A stretch of 64,000 nucleotides of DNA from Streptomyces sp. A0642 (GCF_004795105.1 NZ_SSBL01000025.1:30978-94977), one strand, 5' to 3'. Counted from the stretch's first letter, positions 50,908 through 59,949 are shown. The notes: generated by a model not told the origin, from the letters alone. Made by a program: numbers and translations.

Positions 50908-53900
50908 ATGTCCGTGCACAGCCAAGCAACGGCGCCGTACGCGGCCGCCGCCGCCCCAGAGTTCCCCCGGCATGTCGTCACCGCCGTGCTCGTCTCCCAC
51001 GACGGCGCACGCTGGCTGCCCGACGCGCTCGCCGGACTGCTCGGGCAGGAACGCCCCGTACAGAACGTCGTCGCCGCCGACACCGGCAGCGCCGACGACT
51101 CCGCGCGCCTGGTCACCGAGGCGCTCGGCGCCGACCGGGTGCTGCACCTCGCGCGGCGTACGAGCTTCGGCACCGCCGTCGACGAGGCGAGCCGCACCGC
51201 CGGCGTCCTCACCCCGGACGACCTGCCCTACCTGAAGCGCCCCAGCGGCTGGGACCCCGTCACCCGGTCCTGGCGCGACGACGCGTACGACCTGCCGGAC
51301 CTGCCGCACGGCGAACCGGTGCAGTGGCTCTGGCTGCTCCACGACGACTGCGCCCCCGAACCCGACGCGCTCGCCGAGATGCTGCGCGTCGTCGACAACG
51401 ACCAGCACGCCGCCATCGTCGGACCCAAACTCCGTGGCTGGTACGACCGCCGCCAACTCCTCGAAGTCGGCGTCTCGATCGCCAACAGCGGACGCCGCTG
51501 GACCGGACTGGACCGGCGCGAGCAGGACCAGGGTCAGCACGACCAGATCCGTACCGTCCTGTCCGTGTCGACCGCCGGCATGCTGATCCGCCGGGACGTC
51601 TGGGAGGAGCTCGGCGGCTTCGACCGCAGGCTGCCCCTGATGCGCGACGACGTCGACCTGTGCTGGCGCGCCCACATGGCAGGACACCGGGTGCTGGTCG
51701 CCCCCGACGCCGTCCTGCGGCACGCCGAGGCGTCCGCCCGCGAACGCCGCCCCATCGACTGCGCCGGCCGCTCGGTCTCCAGCCCGCACCACGTCGACAA
51801 GGCCGGCGCCGTCTACACCATGCTGGTCAACGCCCCCGGCAAACGGCTGCCCTGGGTGCTGCTCCGGCTCGTGCTCGGAACCCTGCTGCGCACGCTCGCC
51901 TACCTCGTCGGCAAGGTGCCGGGCCAGGCGGTCGACGAGGTCACCGGCCTCCTCGGAACCCTGCTGCGCCCCGGCCGGATCCTCGCCGCCCGGCGCAGCC
52001 GCGGCAAGGGCGTCGTCGTCCCGGCCGAGCTGCGCGGGCTCTTCCCCGCCCCCGGCGCCACCGTCCGCGCCACCGTCGAACAGGTCGCCGGGAACTTCGG
52101 CGGCAGTGCGGAGGCCGAATCCGGCGGCTCGCGCCACGGAGCCGTCGAGTCCGGCCCGGGCGGCGACGACGCCGACTTCCTGGAGATCGACCAGTTCGCC
52201 AGGCTGAAGCGCGTCGGGCGCAAGCCCGGCCCCGTGCTCTTCGCCCTCCTGCTCCTGGTCTCCCTCGTCGCCTGCCGCGGCCTCCTCGGCGGCGGCGCCC
52301 TGGCCGGCGGCGTCCTGCTGCCGGCGCCCGGCGACGTCTCCGACCTGTGGGGCCGCTACGCGGACGGCTGGCACACCGTCGGTACCGGCGGCACCCAGAC
52401 CGCACCGCCCTACCTGGCCGTGATCTCGGCCCTGTCCGCGCTGTTCCTCGGCTCCACCGGCTTCGCGCTCACCCTGCTGCTCGTCTGCTCGGTCCCGCTC
52501 GCCGGACTCACCGCCTACTTCGTCTCCCGCCCGCTGCTCCCCTCACGGCTGCTGCGGGCCTGGGCCAGCGTCGCGTACGCCTTCCTGCCCGCGGCGACCG
52601 GCGCCCTGGCGACCGGCCGCCTCGGCACCGCCGTCCTCGCCGTCCTCCTCCCGCTGATCGCCCGCGCGGCCGCCTCCGCGCACGGCATGCGCGGCAGCGG
52701 CGACGGCCGCGGCAGCTGGCGCGCCACCTGGGCGTACACCCTGCTGCTCACCCTCGCGATGGCCTTCACGCCCCTCGTCTGGCCGCTCGCCGTGGTGCTC
52801 GGCATCGGTGTGCTCGTGCTGCGCCGCAACGACATCACGGCCTACGGCCTCCGCTTCCTCGCCGCCGTGGGCACCCCGCTGCTGGTCCTCGCCCCCTGGT
52901 CGCTCTCGCTCCTGACGAACCCTTCGTCGTTCCTGAAGGAAGCGGGAATGGAGACCGGCTCGGGTTCGGCCTCCGCACTGGACCTGCTCGGAATCAGCCC
53001 CGGCGGGCCCAAGGCGGCCGGCGGCGTCCTGCTCCTCGGCATCGTCCTCGCGGCGCTGGCCGCGCTGCTGCGCGGGGAGCGGCAGTTCGCCGCCCGGACC
53101 GCCTGGGCGGTCGCGCTGGTGGCTCTGGCCTTCGCCGGCCTCGCCAACGGGTCCGGCTGGGCGGGACCCGCCACCCTCGTCTACGGCGCCGCGCTCATCG
53201 CGGCCGCGCTGGTCGGTGCGGACGGCGCGCGCATCCGCGTCGCCGAGCTCAGCTTCGGCTGGCGCCAGCCGGTCGCCGTCCTGATCGCGCTGGCCGCCGG
53301 GGTGGCCCCCGTGCTCGCCGCCGCCGGCTGGATGATCGGCGGCGCGGCGGGCCCCCTGGAGCGCCGCGACCCGGTGCAGGTGCCCGCGTTCGTCGCCGAG
53401 GAGAGCGGGACCCGCGACCAGCCGCGGACCCTGGTGCTCGGCGGCACCTCGGCGACCTCCGTCGCCTACACCCTGGTCCGCGGCTCCGGCGCGCGGCTGG
53501 GCGATGCCGAACTGGCCGCGGCGGGCCCGGGCAACAGCCACCTCGACAAGGTCGTCGCCAATCTGGTCGCGGGCTCCGGTGCCGACCAGGGCAGCCAGCT
53601 CCGCGGCTTCGCCATCCGTTACGTCCTCGTCCGGGACGGGGCCCCGAAGCAGATGAGCAGGGTCCTCGACGCGACCCCCGGCCTCAGCCGCCTCAGCCAG
53701 CTGGACGGCAGCGCGCTCTGGCGCGTGGACCGCCAGGTCGCCCGCATCATGATCGTCCCGTCGGCCCCCGCCGGCGAGCAGCTCCCGGTGGGCTCCGGTC
53801 CCGTGGAGGCGCACACCACGATCGAGCCCGGCGGCGCGGGCCGCGTGCTGCGCATCGCCGAGGCCGCCGACCCGGGCTGGCAGGCCACGCTCGACGGACG

Positions 53901-54789
53901 GGCGCTGACCCGCAAGACCGTCGACGGCTGGGCGCAGGGCTTCGAGCTCCCCACGGGGGGCGGCAAGCTGGACGTCACGTACGAGACGCCGTTCACGCAC
54001 TCCGTCTGGATCTGGGTCCAGGTCGCGCTCACCGTGGTCCTGCTGGTCCTGGCCCTTCCGGGCCGCCGCCGCGAGATCGACGACGATCTGCCCGAGGAGG
54101 ACGCGGCGGTCCCCGCCGAACCGGTCGCCGGAGAGGGACGCCGGGCGCGCAGACTGCGTGCGGCCGCGCTGGCGGAGGGCGAGGACGGCGAGGACGCCGA
54201 CGCCGGCGAGGCCCCGGACGCGGGGGAGGGGGCGGAACCCGCCCCCGCCGGGCAGACCGACGGCTCCGAGCCGTTGGGCGCCGACGACGGCCAGGGCGCC
54301 TTCGTGCCCCAGCAGGCGGACGGCGACACCGGCCCGTACGCGGCGGTGCCACAGCAGCAGTACGGCGAGTGGGACGCCCAGCAGTACCAGGAGGCCGGCT
54401 ACCCGCAGCAGTACCAGGAGGGCGAGTACCAGGACGGCCGGTACGGCGCCGTGCCGCAGCAGCAGCCCGACGGCGCCGCCGGCTACGACCCGTACGGCTA
54501 TCCGCAGCAGCAGGGCGCGTACGACCCGTACGCCCAGGCCCCGTACGGCGGCGCCCCGCAGGACGGGAGCGGCACGTACGACCCCCAGGCCCAGTACGGC
54601 AACGCTCCGTACGCCCCCGGTCAGTACGACGCCGGCCAGTACGCTGCGGGTCAGTACGGCGCCGAGGGCGGGTACGGCGAGCAGGGCGCGTACGACCCGC
54701 AGAACCCCGAAGAGAACCCCGACGGGAACCCCGCCCCGGGCCAGAACCCGTGGCCGACCCGTAACGCATCGCGAGGCGAGTCCGAGTGA
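50908..54789 (+). CDS. Large family 2 glycosyltransferase with multi-TM domain and Gln/Tyr-rich tail
   Basis: A 1293-residue protein from ATG 50908 (MSVHSQATAPYA). Residues about 20-310 form a GT-A domain: HVVTAVLVSHDGARWLPDALA, WLWLLHDDCAPEPDALAEML with the DDC metal motif, and MRDDVDLCWRAHMAGHRVL. Residues about 430-860 contain a dozen or more membrane helices. A soluble extracytoplasmic beta region follows (about 870-1050), then a last TM helix near 1070-1085. The final 200 residues are acidic, then rich in QQYxE/YDPYG repeats. It probably transfers sugars to a lipid-linked or exported polymer. It is coupled to the DUF5719 gene by GTGA overlap. Confidence 0.85.
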   Translation: MSVHSQATAPYAAAAAPEFPRHVVTAVLVSHDGARWLPDALAGLLGQERPVQNVVAADTGSADDSARLVTEALGADRVLHLARRTSFGTAVDEASRTAGVLTPDDLPYLKRPSGWDPVTRSWRDDAYDLPDLPHGEPVQWLWLLHDDCAPEPDALAEMLRVVDNDQHAAIVGPKLRGWYDRRQLLEVGVSIANSGRRWTGLDRREQDQGQHDQIRTVLSVSTAGMLIRRDVWEELGGFDRRLPLMRDDVDLCWRAHMAGHRVLVAPDAVLRHAEASARERRPIDCAGRSVSSPHHVDKAGAVYTMLVNAPGKRLPWVLLRLVLGTLLRTLAYLVGKVPGQAVDEVTGLLGTLLRPGRILAARRSRGKGVVVPAELRGLFPAPGATVRATVEQVAGNFGGSAEAESGGSRHGAVESGPGGDDADFLEIDQFARLKRVGRKPGPVLFALLLLVSLVACRGLLGGGALAGGVLLPAPGDVSDLWGRYADGWHTVGTGGTQTAPPYLAVISALSALFLGSTGFALTLLLVCSVPLAGLTAYFVSRPLLPSRLLRAWASVAYAFLPAATGALATGRLGTAVLAVLLPLIARAAASAHGMRGSGDGRGSWRATWAYTLLLTLAMAFTPLVWPLAVVLGIGVLVLRRNDITAYGLRFLAAVGTPLLVLAPWSLSLLTNPSSFLKEAGMETGSGSASALDLLGISPGGPKAAGGVLLLGIVLAALAALLRGERQFAARTAWAVALVALAFAGLANGSGWAGPATLVYGAALIAAALVGADGARIRVAELSFGWRQPVAVLIALAAGVAPVLAAAGWMIGGAAGPLERRDPVQVPAFVAEESGTRDQPRTLVLGGTSATSVAYTLVRGSGARLGDAELAAAGPGNSHLDKVVANLVAGSGADQGSQLRGFAIRYVLVRDGAPKQMSRVLDATPGLSRLSQLDGSALWRVDRQVARIMIVPSAPAGEQLPVGSGPVEAHTTIEPGGAGRVLRIAEAADPGWQATLDGRALTRKTVDGWAQGFELPTGGGKLDVTYETPFTHSVWIWVQVALTVVLLVLALPGRRREIDDDLPEEDAAVPAEPVAGEGRRARRLRAAALAEGEDGEDADAGEAPDAGEGAEPAPAGQTDGSEPLGADDGQGAFVPQQADGDTGPYAAVPQQQYGEWDAQQYQEAGYPQQYQEGEYQDGRYGAVPQQQPDGAAGYDPYGYPQQQGAYDPYAQAPYGGAPQDGSGTYDPQAQYGNAPYAPGQYDAGQYAAGQYGAEGGYGEQGAYDPQNPEENPDGNPAPGQNPWPTRNASRGESE
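54340..54770 (+). repeat. In-frame Gln/Tyr/Gly/Pro-rich low-complexity tail
   Basis: Irregular repeats of PQQQYGE, QQYQEGEYQ, GYDPYGYPQQQ, GQYDAGQYAAGQYG and similar, built from TACGGC/CAGTAC runs. It encodes the C-terminus of the giant glycosyltransferase, on the cytoplasmic side if the last TM helix is right. Confidence 0.75.
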
Positions 54790-56300
54790 AGTCCACCAGC
54801 CTGTCCCTCATCGCCGGGGCCGTCGCCCTCGCCGCCGTCACCGGCTTCGCCGCGGTCAACGTGCCGGACGGCAAAGGCACGGCGACGGCGAAGCCGGCCG
54901 CCCGGCTGCCCGTCGAACGCTCCAGCCTGCTCTGCCCGGCCCCCGGCCTCTCCGACCTCGCGGAGACGGAGTACACGTCGTTCACCCCGGCCGCCGGGGG
55001 CGGTGACGCGGCGGGACCCGCCGGCACGGCGGGACTCCTGTCCTCCACGGCCGCCGGGGACGCCGGGAAGAGCAAGGGCGGGAAGACCAAGAAGGCGGAC
55101 CCGGACAAGCCGGTCGTCCTCCTCAAGGCGCCCGGCAAGCCGGCCACCGCCGAGGTGTCCGGCGCGGACGCCCCCGCCCTCATCGGCACCGCCACCGGCC
55201 GGCTGGCACCCGGCTGGACCGCCCAGCAGACCACCACCGTCGAGGCGGGCGACGCCCGAGGGCTGCTCGGGGTCAGCTGCACGGCACCCGACACCGGCTT
55301 CTGGTTCCCGGCCGCGAGCACGGCGAAGTCCCGCGAGGACTACGTCCACCTCACCAACCCGGACGACACCGCCGCCGTCGCCGACATCGAGCTGTACGGT
55401 CCCGACGGCACGCTCAAGTCGGACGTGGGCGAAGGCATCACGGTCCCCGCGCGGTCCGGCGTCCGCGTCCTCATCTCGACGCTGACCAGCAAGGCCGTGG
55501 ACGATGTGACGGTCCACGTGACGACCAGGACCGGACGCGTCGGGGCGGTCGTCAGGGCCGCGGACGACGAGACCGGGAGCGACTGGATCTCGGCCTCCAC
55601 CGAGCCGACGAGCACCCTGGTCCTGCCCGGCATCCCGGCCGACGCGACCTCGGTGCGGCTCGTGGCCTTCGCCCCCGGCGACGACGACGCCGACCTCACG
55701 GTGAAGCTGCTCGGCAAGACGGGCGCGATCTCACCGGCGGGACACGAGGACCTCCACGTCAAGTCGCGGATGACCGCAGGCGTCGACCTGAAGGACCTGA
55801 CCAGGGGCGAGCCCGGCTCCCTGCTCCTGACCCCCTCCGACGGCAAGGCCACCCCCGTGGTGGCCGCACTGCGCGTGGTCCGCGGCAAGGGCGACAAGCG
55901 GGAGGTCGGCTACATCCCGGCCACCGGCCCGGTGGGCGCGCAGGCGACCGCCGCCGACAACCGGGCGAAGGGGTCGGTCCTCTCGCTCACCGCGCCCGGC
56001 GCCCCGGGCACGGTCAGGGTCACGGCGTCCGCGGGCAGCAAGGGCGGCACCCCGGTGAGCAAGACGTACCAGGTCGCCGCCGGGACGACCGTCGCCATAA
56101 CCCCGCCCGTACCGGCCGGGCTCAAGGGCACGTACGCGCTGACCGTCGAGACGCAGTCGGGCGGCCCGGTCCACGCGTCCCGCACGCTGACGGTCCCGAT
56201 GGACGGCATCCCGATGTTCACGGTGCAGACGCTGCCGGACGACCGGGGCACGGTCGAGGTACCGGCCGCCGAACAGGACCTGTCGGTACTGGACGACTGA
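54786..56300 (+). CDS. DUF5719 family secreted/anchored protein
   Basis: A 504-residue protein. GTG 54786 overlaps the glycosyltransferase stop. A signal peptide or N-terminal anchor spans residues 5-25 (LSLIAGAVALAAVTGFAAVNV). The remainder is predicted beta-rich, with repeats such as DYVHLTNPDDTAAVADIELYG and TLVLPGIPADATSVRLVAF, the pattern of DUF5719. Two Cys lie in SSLLCPAPG and GVSCTAPDT. Streptomyces genomes keep it directly after the large glycosyltransferase, so it likely works with it outside the membrane. Biochemical function unknown. Confidence 0.8.
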   Translation: MKSTSLSLIAGAVALAAVTGFAAVNVPDGKGTATAKPAARLPVERSSLLCPAPGLSDLAETEYTSFTPAAGGGDAAGPAGTAGLLSSTAAGDAGKSKGGKTKKADPDKPVVLLKAPGKPATAEVSGADAPALIGTATGRLAPGWTAQQTTTVEAGDARGLLGVSCTAPDTGFWFPAASTAKSREDYVHLTNPDDTAAVADIELYGPDGTLKSDVGEGITVPARSGVRVLISTLTSKAVDDVTVHVTTRTGRVGAVVRAADDETGSDWISASTEPTSTLVLPGIPADATSVRLVAFAPGDDDADLTVKLLGKTGAISPAGHEDLHVKSRMTAGVDLKDLTRGEPGSLLLTPSDGKATPVVAALRVVRGKGDKREVGYIPATGPVGAQATAADNRAKGSVLSLTAPGAPGTVRVTASAGSKGGTPVSKTYQVAAGTTVAITPPVPAGLKGTYALTVETQSGGPVHASRTLTVPMDGIPMFTVQTLPDDRGTVEVPAAEQDLSVLDD

Positions 56301-56302
56301 CG

Positions 56303-56338
56303 CCGTGGGGCGGGCCGGGAAACCGGCCCGCCCCACGG
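56303..56338. terminator. Bidirectional terminator with GAAA tetraloop
   Basis: A perfect 16-bp stem (56303-56318 with 56323-56338) and a GAAA loop, between the convergent DUF5719 and metallopeptidase genes. Confidence 0.9.
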
Positions 56339-56347
56339 CTCGGCGGT

Positions 56348-56782
56348 CTACTCCTGCCCGTACCGGGGATCGACCGACTCGGGCGAGAGCCCGAGCAGCT
56401 CCGCGACCTGCTCGACCACGACCTCGTGCACGAGCAGCGCGCGCTCGTCACGGTTCTTGGTGCGGATCTCGACGGGGCGCCGGTAGATGACGATCTGCGC
56501 GGGCCGCTCCTTCTCCGCGGACACCGCGCTGCCCAGCGGCACGGTCTCCTCCGCGGTTCCCGGCACGTCGAGGACCACGAAGTCGACCTCGGCCAGCTGC
56601 GGCCAGCGGCGTTCCAGCCGCTCCACGGAGTCCTGCACCAGATCGCGGAAACTGTCCGCCCTGCTGGCGGAGAGCGGCACCTGCGGAGGCGCGACGGGAC
56701 CGCGCATGCCGCGGCCATGCCGGTCTCGGCGCCTCGGTCGGGGCTCGGACGGGTGGGGCGGCGGTACGGGACTGTCCATCAC
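56348..56782 (-). CDS. Metallopeptidase-like (Zincin_1) family protein with altered motif
   Basis: A 144-residue protein of the small actinobacterial metallopeptidase family. The first 40 residues are Arg/Pro-rich, then come FRDLVQDSVERLERRWPQLA and VDFVVLDVPGTAEE. The zinc-helix position reads LLVHEVVVEQVAELLG, so HExxH is degenerate: the second His is replaced by Val. RRPVEIRTKNRDERALLVHE keeps the family context. It may be a non-catalytic member. GTG 56782, immediately followed by ATG, lies six bases after the box TACGCT on its strand, suggesting a leaderless mRNA. Confidence 0.75.
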   Translation of the reverse strand: MMDSPVPPPHPSEPRPRRRDRHGRGMRGPVAPPQVPLSASRADSFRDLVQDSVERLERRWPQLAEVDFVVLDVPGTAEETVPLGSAVSAEKERPAQIVIYRRPVEIRTKNRDERALLVHEVVVEQVAELLGLSPESVDPRYGQE

Positions 56783-56794
56783 TGACGCAGCGTA
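56783..56794 (-). promoter_or_regulatory. -10 box for metallopeptidase-like gene
   Basis: On the minus strand TACGCT spans 56794-56789 and ends six bases before GTG 56782, with no ribosome site between. Confidence 0.45.
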
Positions 56795-57121
56795 ACCCTC
56801 CGCCGGGCGTGCGGGCGGAGCACGGCCGGCACGGGCACCCGGCCGGTCGCGCCACCACCTGACCTTTCATCAGACCTGTCCCTAACTGACCGATCCGGCC
56901 ACGGGGTGATCCGTTTCAGGCCCTGCTCGCGATCGCCGGAGTCCTGCCGTATGACAGGTTTTGCACCGAGTGGTAACCGGAATCATCGCCGTCACGCCCG
57001 GTGGCCCTCTCCTCCCCCGCAGGTCAGGGCAGTCGCCCGGGAGGGCCCTGTGCCCGAGGTCACAGGGCGACACGGTGGGGTGAGCCGGGGGAGAGTCGTC
57101 GCAGCCCGCTCAAGAGTGCGG
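56795..57121. other. Divergent intergenic region, metallopeptidase/DUF3499
   Basis: About 330 bp between divergent genes. It contains moderately AT-rich stretches near 56865-56890 and 56945-56985 but no clear dyad, RNA or ORF that I would support. The two flanking -10 boxes are the only elements identified. Confidence 0.45.
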
Positions 57122-57135
57122 TACCGTCCAACATC
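57122..57135 (+). promoter_or_regulatory. -10 box for DUF3499 gene
   Basis: TACCGT (57122-57127) ends eight bases before GTG 57136, again without a ribosome site. Probable leaderless mRNA. Confidence 0.5.
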
Positions 57136-57513
57136 GTGAGCCCTGTACGTCGCTGTTCGCGCACCGCTTGCGGCCGCCCTGCCGTCGCGACACTGACGTA
57201 CGTCTATGCCGACTCGACCGCGGTCCTCGGCCCGCTCGCCACCTACGCCGAGCCCCACTGCTACGACCTCTGTGCCGAGCACAGCGAGCGCCTGACGGCG
57301 CCCCGCGGCTGGGAGGTCGTCCGGCTCTCCGACCCCTCTGCGCCCACGCGCCCCAGCGGTGACGACCTCGAAGCGCTGGCCAACGCCGTACGGGAAGCCG
57401 CGCGTCCGCAGGACCGCGGGGACGGCCCCAGGGGAGGCGGCCCCCGCACCGCCGACCCGATGGAGGTCGCCCGCAGGGGCCACCTCCGGGTGTTGCGCTC
57501 CCCCGACTCCTGA
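57136..57513 (+). CDS. DUF3499 family small zinc-ribbon-like protein
   Basis: A 125-residue protein. The N-terminal half has RRCSRTACGRPAVATLTYVY and PHCYDLCAEHSERL, a Cys4/His arrangement likely to hold zinc. The second half is a charged, disordered tail. GTG 57136 (VSPVRRCSRTACG) fits the promoter; the frame extending upstream to 57001 is low quality. DUF3499 is found directly upstream of phosphomannomutase in many actinobacteria, but its function is not known. Confidence 0.85.
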   Translation: MSPVRRCSRTACGRPAVATLTYVYADSTAVLGPLATYAEPHCYDLCAEHSERLTAPRGWEVVRLSDPSAPTRPSGDDLEALANAVREAARPQDRGDGPRGGGPRTADPMEVARRGHLRVLRSPDS

Positions 57514-57532
57514 GAGGCCCGCGCCCGCCGGG

Positions 57533-57538
57533 TAGTTT
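57533..57538 (+). promoter_or_regulatory. Candidate -10 box for manB
   Basis: TAGTTT would start transcription near 57545. This leaves a short leader with CAGGAGGA before GTG 57572. Confidence 0.4.
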
Positions 57539-57571
57539 GGCGGTCCGAAGAGACCTCAGGAGGACCGGCCC

Positions 57572-58945
57572 GTGACCGCAGATCTGTCGCAGCTCGTGAA
57601 GGCGTACGACGTCCGCGGCGTCGTCCCCGACCAGTGGGACGAGGCGCTGGCCGAGCAGTTCGGGGCGGCCTTCGTCGAGGTGACGTCCGCGGACGCGATC
57701 GTCGTCGGCCATGACATGCGCCCCACGTCCCCCGCGCTGTCCATGGCCTTCGCCCGGGGCGCGGCGGCCCGAGGGGCCGACGTCACCCTGATCGGTCTCT
57801 GCTCGACGGACCAGCTGTACTACGCCTCGGGGTCCCTGGACCTGCCGGGAGCGATGTTCACGGCGTCGCACAACCCGGCCCAGTACAACGGCATCAAGAT
57901 GTGCCGGGCCGGCGCCGCCCCGGTCGGTCAGGACACCGGGCTCGCCGAGATCCGCACCCTGGTCGAGAAGTGGTCGGACACCGGCGTACCGCAGCCGGCC
58001 GCCACCCCCGGCACGGTCACCACCCGCGACACGCTCCACGACTACGCGGCCCACCTCCTGTCGCTCGTCGACCTGTCGTCGATCCGCCCCCTGAAGGTCG
58101 TCGTGGACGCGGGCAACGGCATGGGCGGCCACACCGTCCCGACGGTCTTCGCGGGGCTGCGCCTGGAACTCGTCCCGATGTACTTCGAACTGGACGGCAC
58201 GTTCCCGAACCACGAGGCCAATCCGCTCGACCCGGCGAACATCGTCGACCTCCAGGCCCGCGTGGTGGCCGAGGGCGCCGATCTCGGCCTCGCCTTCGAC
58301 GGCGACGCGGACCGCTGCTTCGTCGTGGACGAGCGGGGCGCGGGCGTCTCCCCGTCGGCGATCACCGCCCTGGTCGCGGCCCGGGAACTCGCCCGCAACG
58401 GCGGCCGGGGCACGGTCATCCACAACCTGATCTCCTCCCTCTCGGTCCCAGAGGTCGTACGCGAACACGGCGGCACCCCGGTCCGCACCCGCGTCGGCCA
58501 CTCCTTCATCAAGGCGGAGATGGCCGCACACGGGGCGATCTTCGGCGGCGAGCACTCCGCGCACTACTACTTCCGCGACTTCTGGAACGCCGATACGGGC
58601 ATGCTCGCCGCCCTGCACGTCCTGGCGGCCCTCGGCGGCCAGGAGAAGCCCCTCTCGTCCCTGGTGGCCCAGTACGACCGCTACACGGACTCGGGCGAGA
58701 TCAACTCCACGGTCGACGACCAGCGGGCCCGCACCGCAGAGGTGAGGGCGGCGTTCGCCCCCCGCGAGAACGTGACCACCGACGACCTGGACGGCCTGAC
58801 GGTCACCTCCCCGGACTGGTGGTTCAACCTCCGCCCCTCGAACACGGAGCCGCTGCTGCGCCTGAACGTCGAGGCGCGCGACGAGGAAACGATGACGGCG
58901 GTACGCGACGAGGTCCTGGGCCTGATCCGCGCGGCGGGTGCGTGA
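57572..58945 (+). CDS. manB: Phosphomannomutase/phosphoglucomutase
   Basis: A 457-residue alpha-D-phosphohexomutase that interconverts mannose-6-phosphate and mannose-1-phosphate. Motifs in order are VKAYDVRGVVPDQW (start of domain 1), the phosphoserine loop FTASHNPAQYNGIKMC, metal-binding AFDGDADRCFVVDE, the sugar loop FGGEHSAHYYF, and the phosphate loop RPSNTEPLLRLNVEA. GTG 57572 has AGGAGG about ten bases upstream. With manA and the nucleotidyltransferase it completes a route from fructose-6-phosphate to GDP-mannose. Activity on glucose phosphates is possible. Confidence 0.95.
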   Translation: MTADLSQLVKAYDVRGVVPDQWDEALAEQFGAAFVEVTSADAIVVGHDMRPTSPALSMAFARGAAARGADVTLIGLCSTDQLYYASGSLDLPGAMFTASHNPAQYNGIKMCRAGAAPVGQDTGLAEIRTLVEKWSDTGVPQPAATPGTVTTRDTLHDYAAHLLSLVDLSSIRPLKVVVDAGNGMGGHTVPTVFAGLRLELVPMYFELDGTFPNHEANPLDPANIVDLQARVVAEGADLGLAFDGDADRCFVVDERGAGVSPSAITALVAARELARNGGRGTVIHNLISSLSVPEVVREHGGTPVRTRVGHSFIKAEMAAHGAIFGGEHSAHYYFRDFWNADTGMLAALHVLAALGGQEKPLSSLVAQYDRYTDSGEINSTVDDQRARTAEVRAAFAPRENVTTDDLDGLTVTSPDWWFNLRPSNTEPLLRLNVEARDEETMTAVRDEVLGLIRAAGA

Positions 58946-59096
58946 GCTGGCGGGTGGTGGTGTGGGGGTTGGTGCGTGCGGTGGGTGCGTGAGTCGGTGG
59001 GTGGTGAGGGCTTGGCCTTGATCCGTGCGGCGGGCGCCTGACCCGGCGGGCTGGGAGGGGCGGGGGTTCGCCGCCTGCTCCGGCCCTCTTCCCAGG

Positions 59097-59370
59097 GCTC
59101 CGGTGTTGTTCCGAGCCCCTGGGGCATGGTTCGCGGTCCTTATTGGCGGTGCTTCCGGTGCTCGGGCGATGTGCTGGGCCCCTGTGGCGTCACTGCCAGC
59201 GCTCGGGCGTTGTTCCGAGTCCCTGCGGCGTGGTTCGCGGCTCTTCCTGGCGGTGCTCCCGGTGCTCGGGCGATGTTCCGAGCCCCTGTGGCGTCACTGC
59301 CAGCGCTCCGGTGTTGTTCCGAGCCCCTGGGGCATGGTTCGCGGCTCTTCCGGCTCGCTCCCAGCGCTCC
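59097..59370. repeat. 104-bp tandem repeat, about 2.6 copies
   Basis: Units begin at 59097, 59201 and 59305, each with GCTCSGGYGTTGTTCCGAG. Each unit is itself two related halves of about 52 bp, the second half containing GTGGCGTCACTGCC. The third copy is partial. There is no inverted-repeat end and no spacer, so it is a slippage-prone minisatellite. Confidence 0.8.
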
Positions 59371-59423
59371 GGCGCGCTGGCCTCCCGTCCGGCCGGTGTT
59401 TCTCGGGCCCCCGCGTGGTTCCC

Positions 59424-59510
59424 AGCCCCTCCGGCGTTTGAGGAGCGGGGTCCGGGGCGGAGCCCCGGTTCGGGAAGGGGCGGGCAGGGGAAAGGCCCGC
59501 CGCAGGCGCA
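59424..59510. repeat. Dispersed intergenic repeat, copy B
   Basis: It has the same order of blocks as 46655-46746: CTCCGGCGTTTGAGG, a GGGGTCCGGGGC hairpin arm with GCCCCGG, CGGGAAGGGGCGGG, and AGGCCCGCCGCAGGCGCA. Differences are mainly small indels in the middle. Confidence 0.7.
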
Positions 59511-59766
59511 CCCGGGCGAGGCCGCCGCATCCCCGCACCTTGCCGCCCCGGGACCCCGGCCTGGCCCGGCCGCACCCCGCGCACCGCGCCCCCAACCGCA
59601 CCCCCCAACCGCACCGCACCCCCGGCCCGGCCGGGCCGGGCCGCGCCCCCGCCACCCCGGCGGTAGGCTGACCTCGCCCGATCCGTCAGGGCAAGAACAA
59701 AGCCGCACCGCACAGCAGGACACGCACCACCCACGCACGCGCACCCGCGCCCGAAGGGACCCACTC

Positions 59767-59949
59767 ATGCCGCTCGAAGCCGGCCTCCTGGAGATCCTGG
59801 CCTGCCCGGCCTGCCACTCCCCCCTCGACGACCGGTCCGCGGCCGACAGCCCGGAACTGGTCTGCACCGGCTCGGACTGCGGCCTGGCCTACCCGGTGCG
59901 GGACGGCATCCCCGTCCTCCTCCTCGACGAGGCCCGCCGCCCCGCGTAA
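59767..59949 (+). CDS. Trm112 family small zinc protein
   Basis: A 60-residue protein starting MPLEAGLLEILACPACHSPL. Zinc ligands are CPAC and the C-x5-C in LVCTGSDCGLAYPV, followed by the typical VRDGIPVLLLDEARR ending. In bacteria such YcaR/Trm112-like proteins are small partners of methyltransferases or other enzymes. In actinobacteria it is located between phosphomannomutase and the SIS protein, as here. No strong ribosome site is visible. Confidence 0.88.
   Translation: MPLEAGLLEILACPACHSPLDDRSAADSPELVCTGSDCGLAYPVRDGIPVLLLDEARRPA

Larger units (their letters stand above)
58946..59766. other. Long intergenic region with repeats
   Basis: 820 bp without a supported gene. It contains a 104-bp tandem repeat (59097-59370), a dispersed repeat copy (59424-59510) and a C-rich stretch up to the Trm112 gene. 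Long open frames in all phases are a consequence of GC content. Repeated words such as GTGGGTGCGTGAGT at 58955-59000 suggest small slippage duplications just after manB. Confidence 0.6.
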
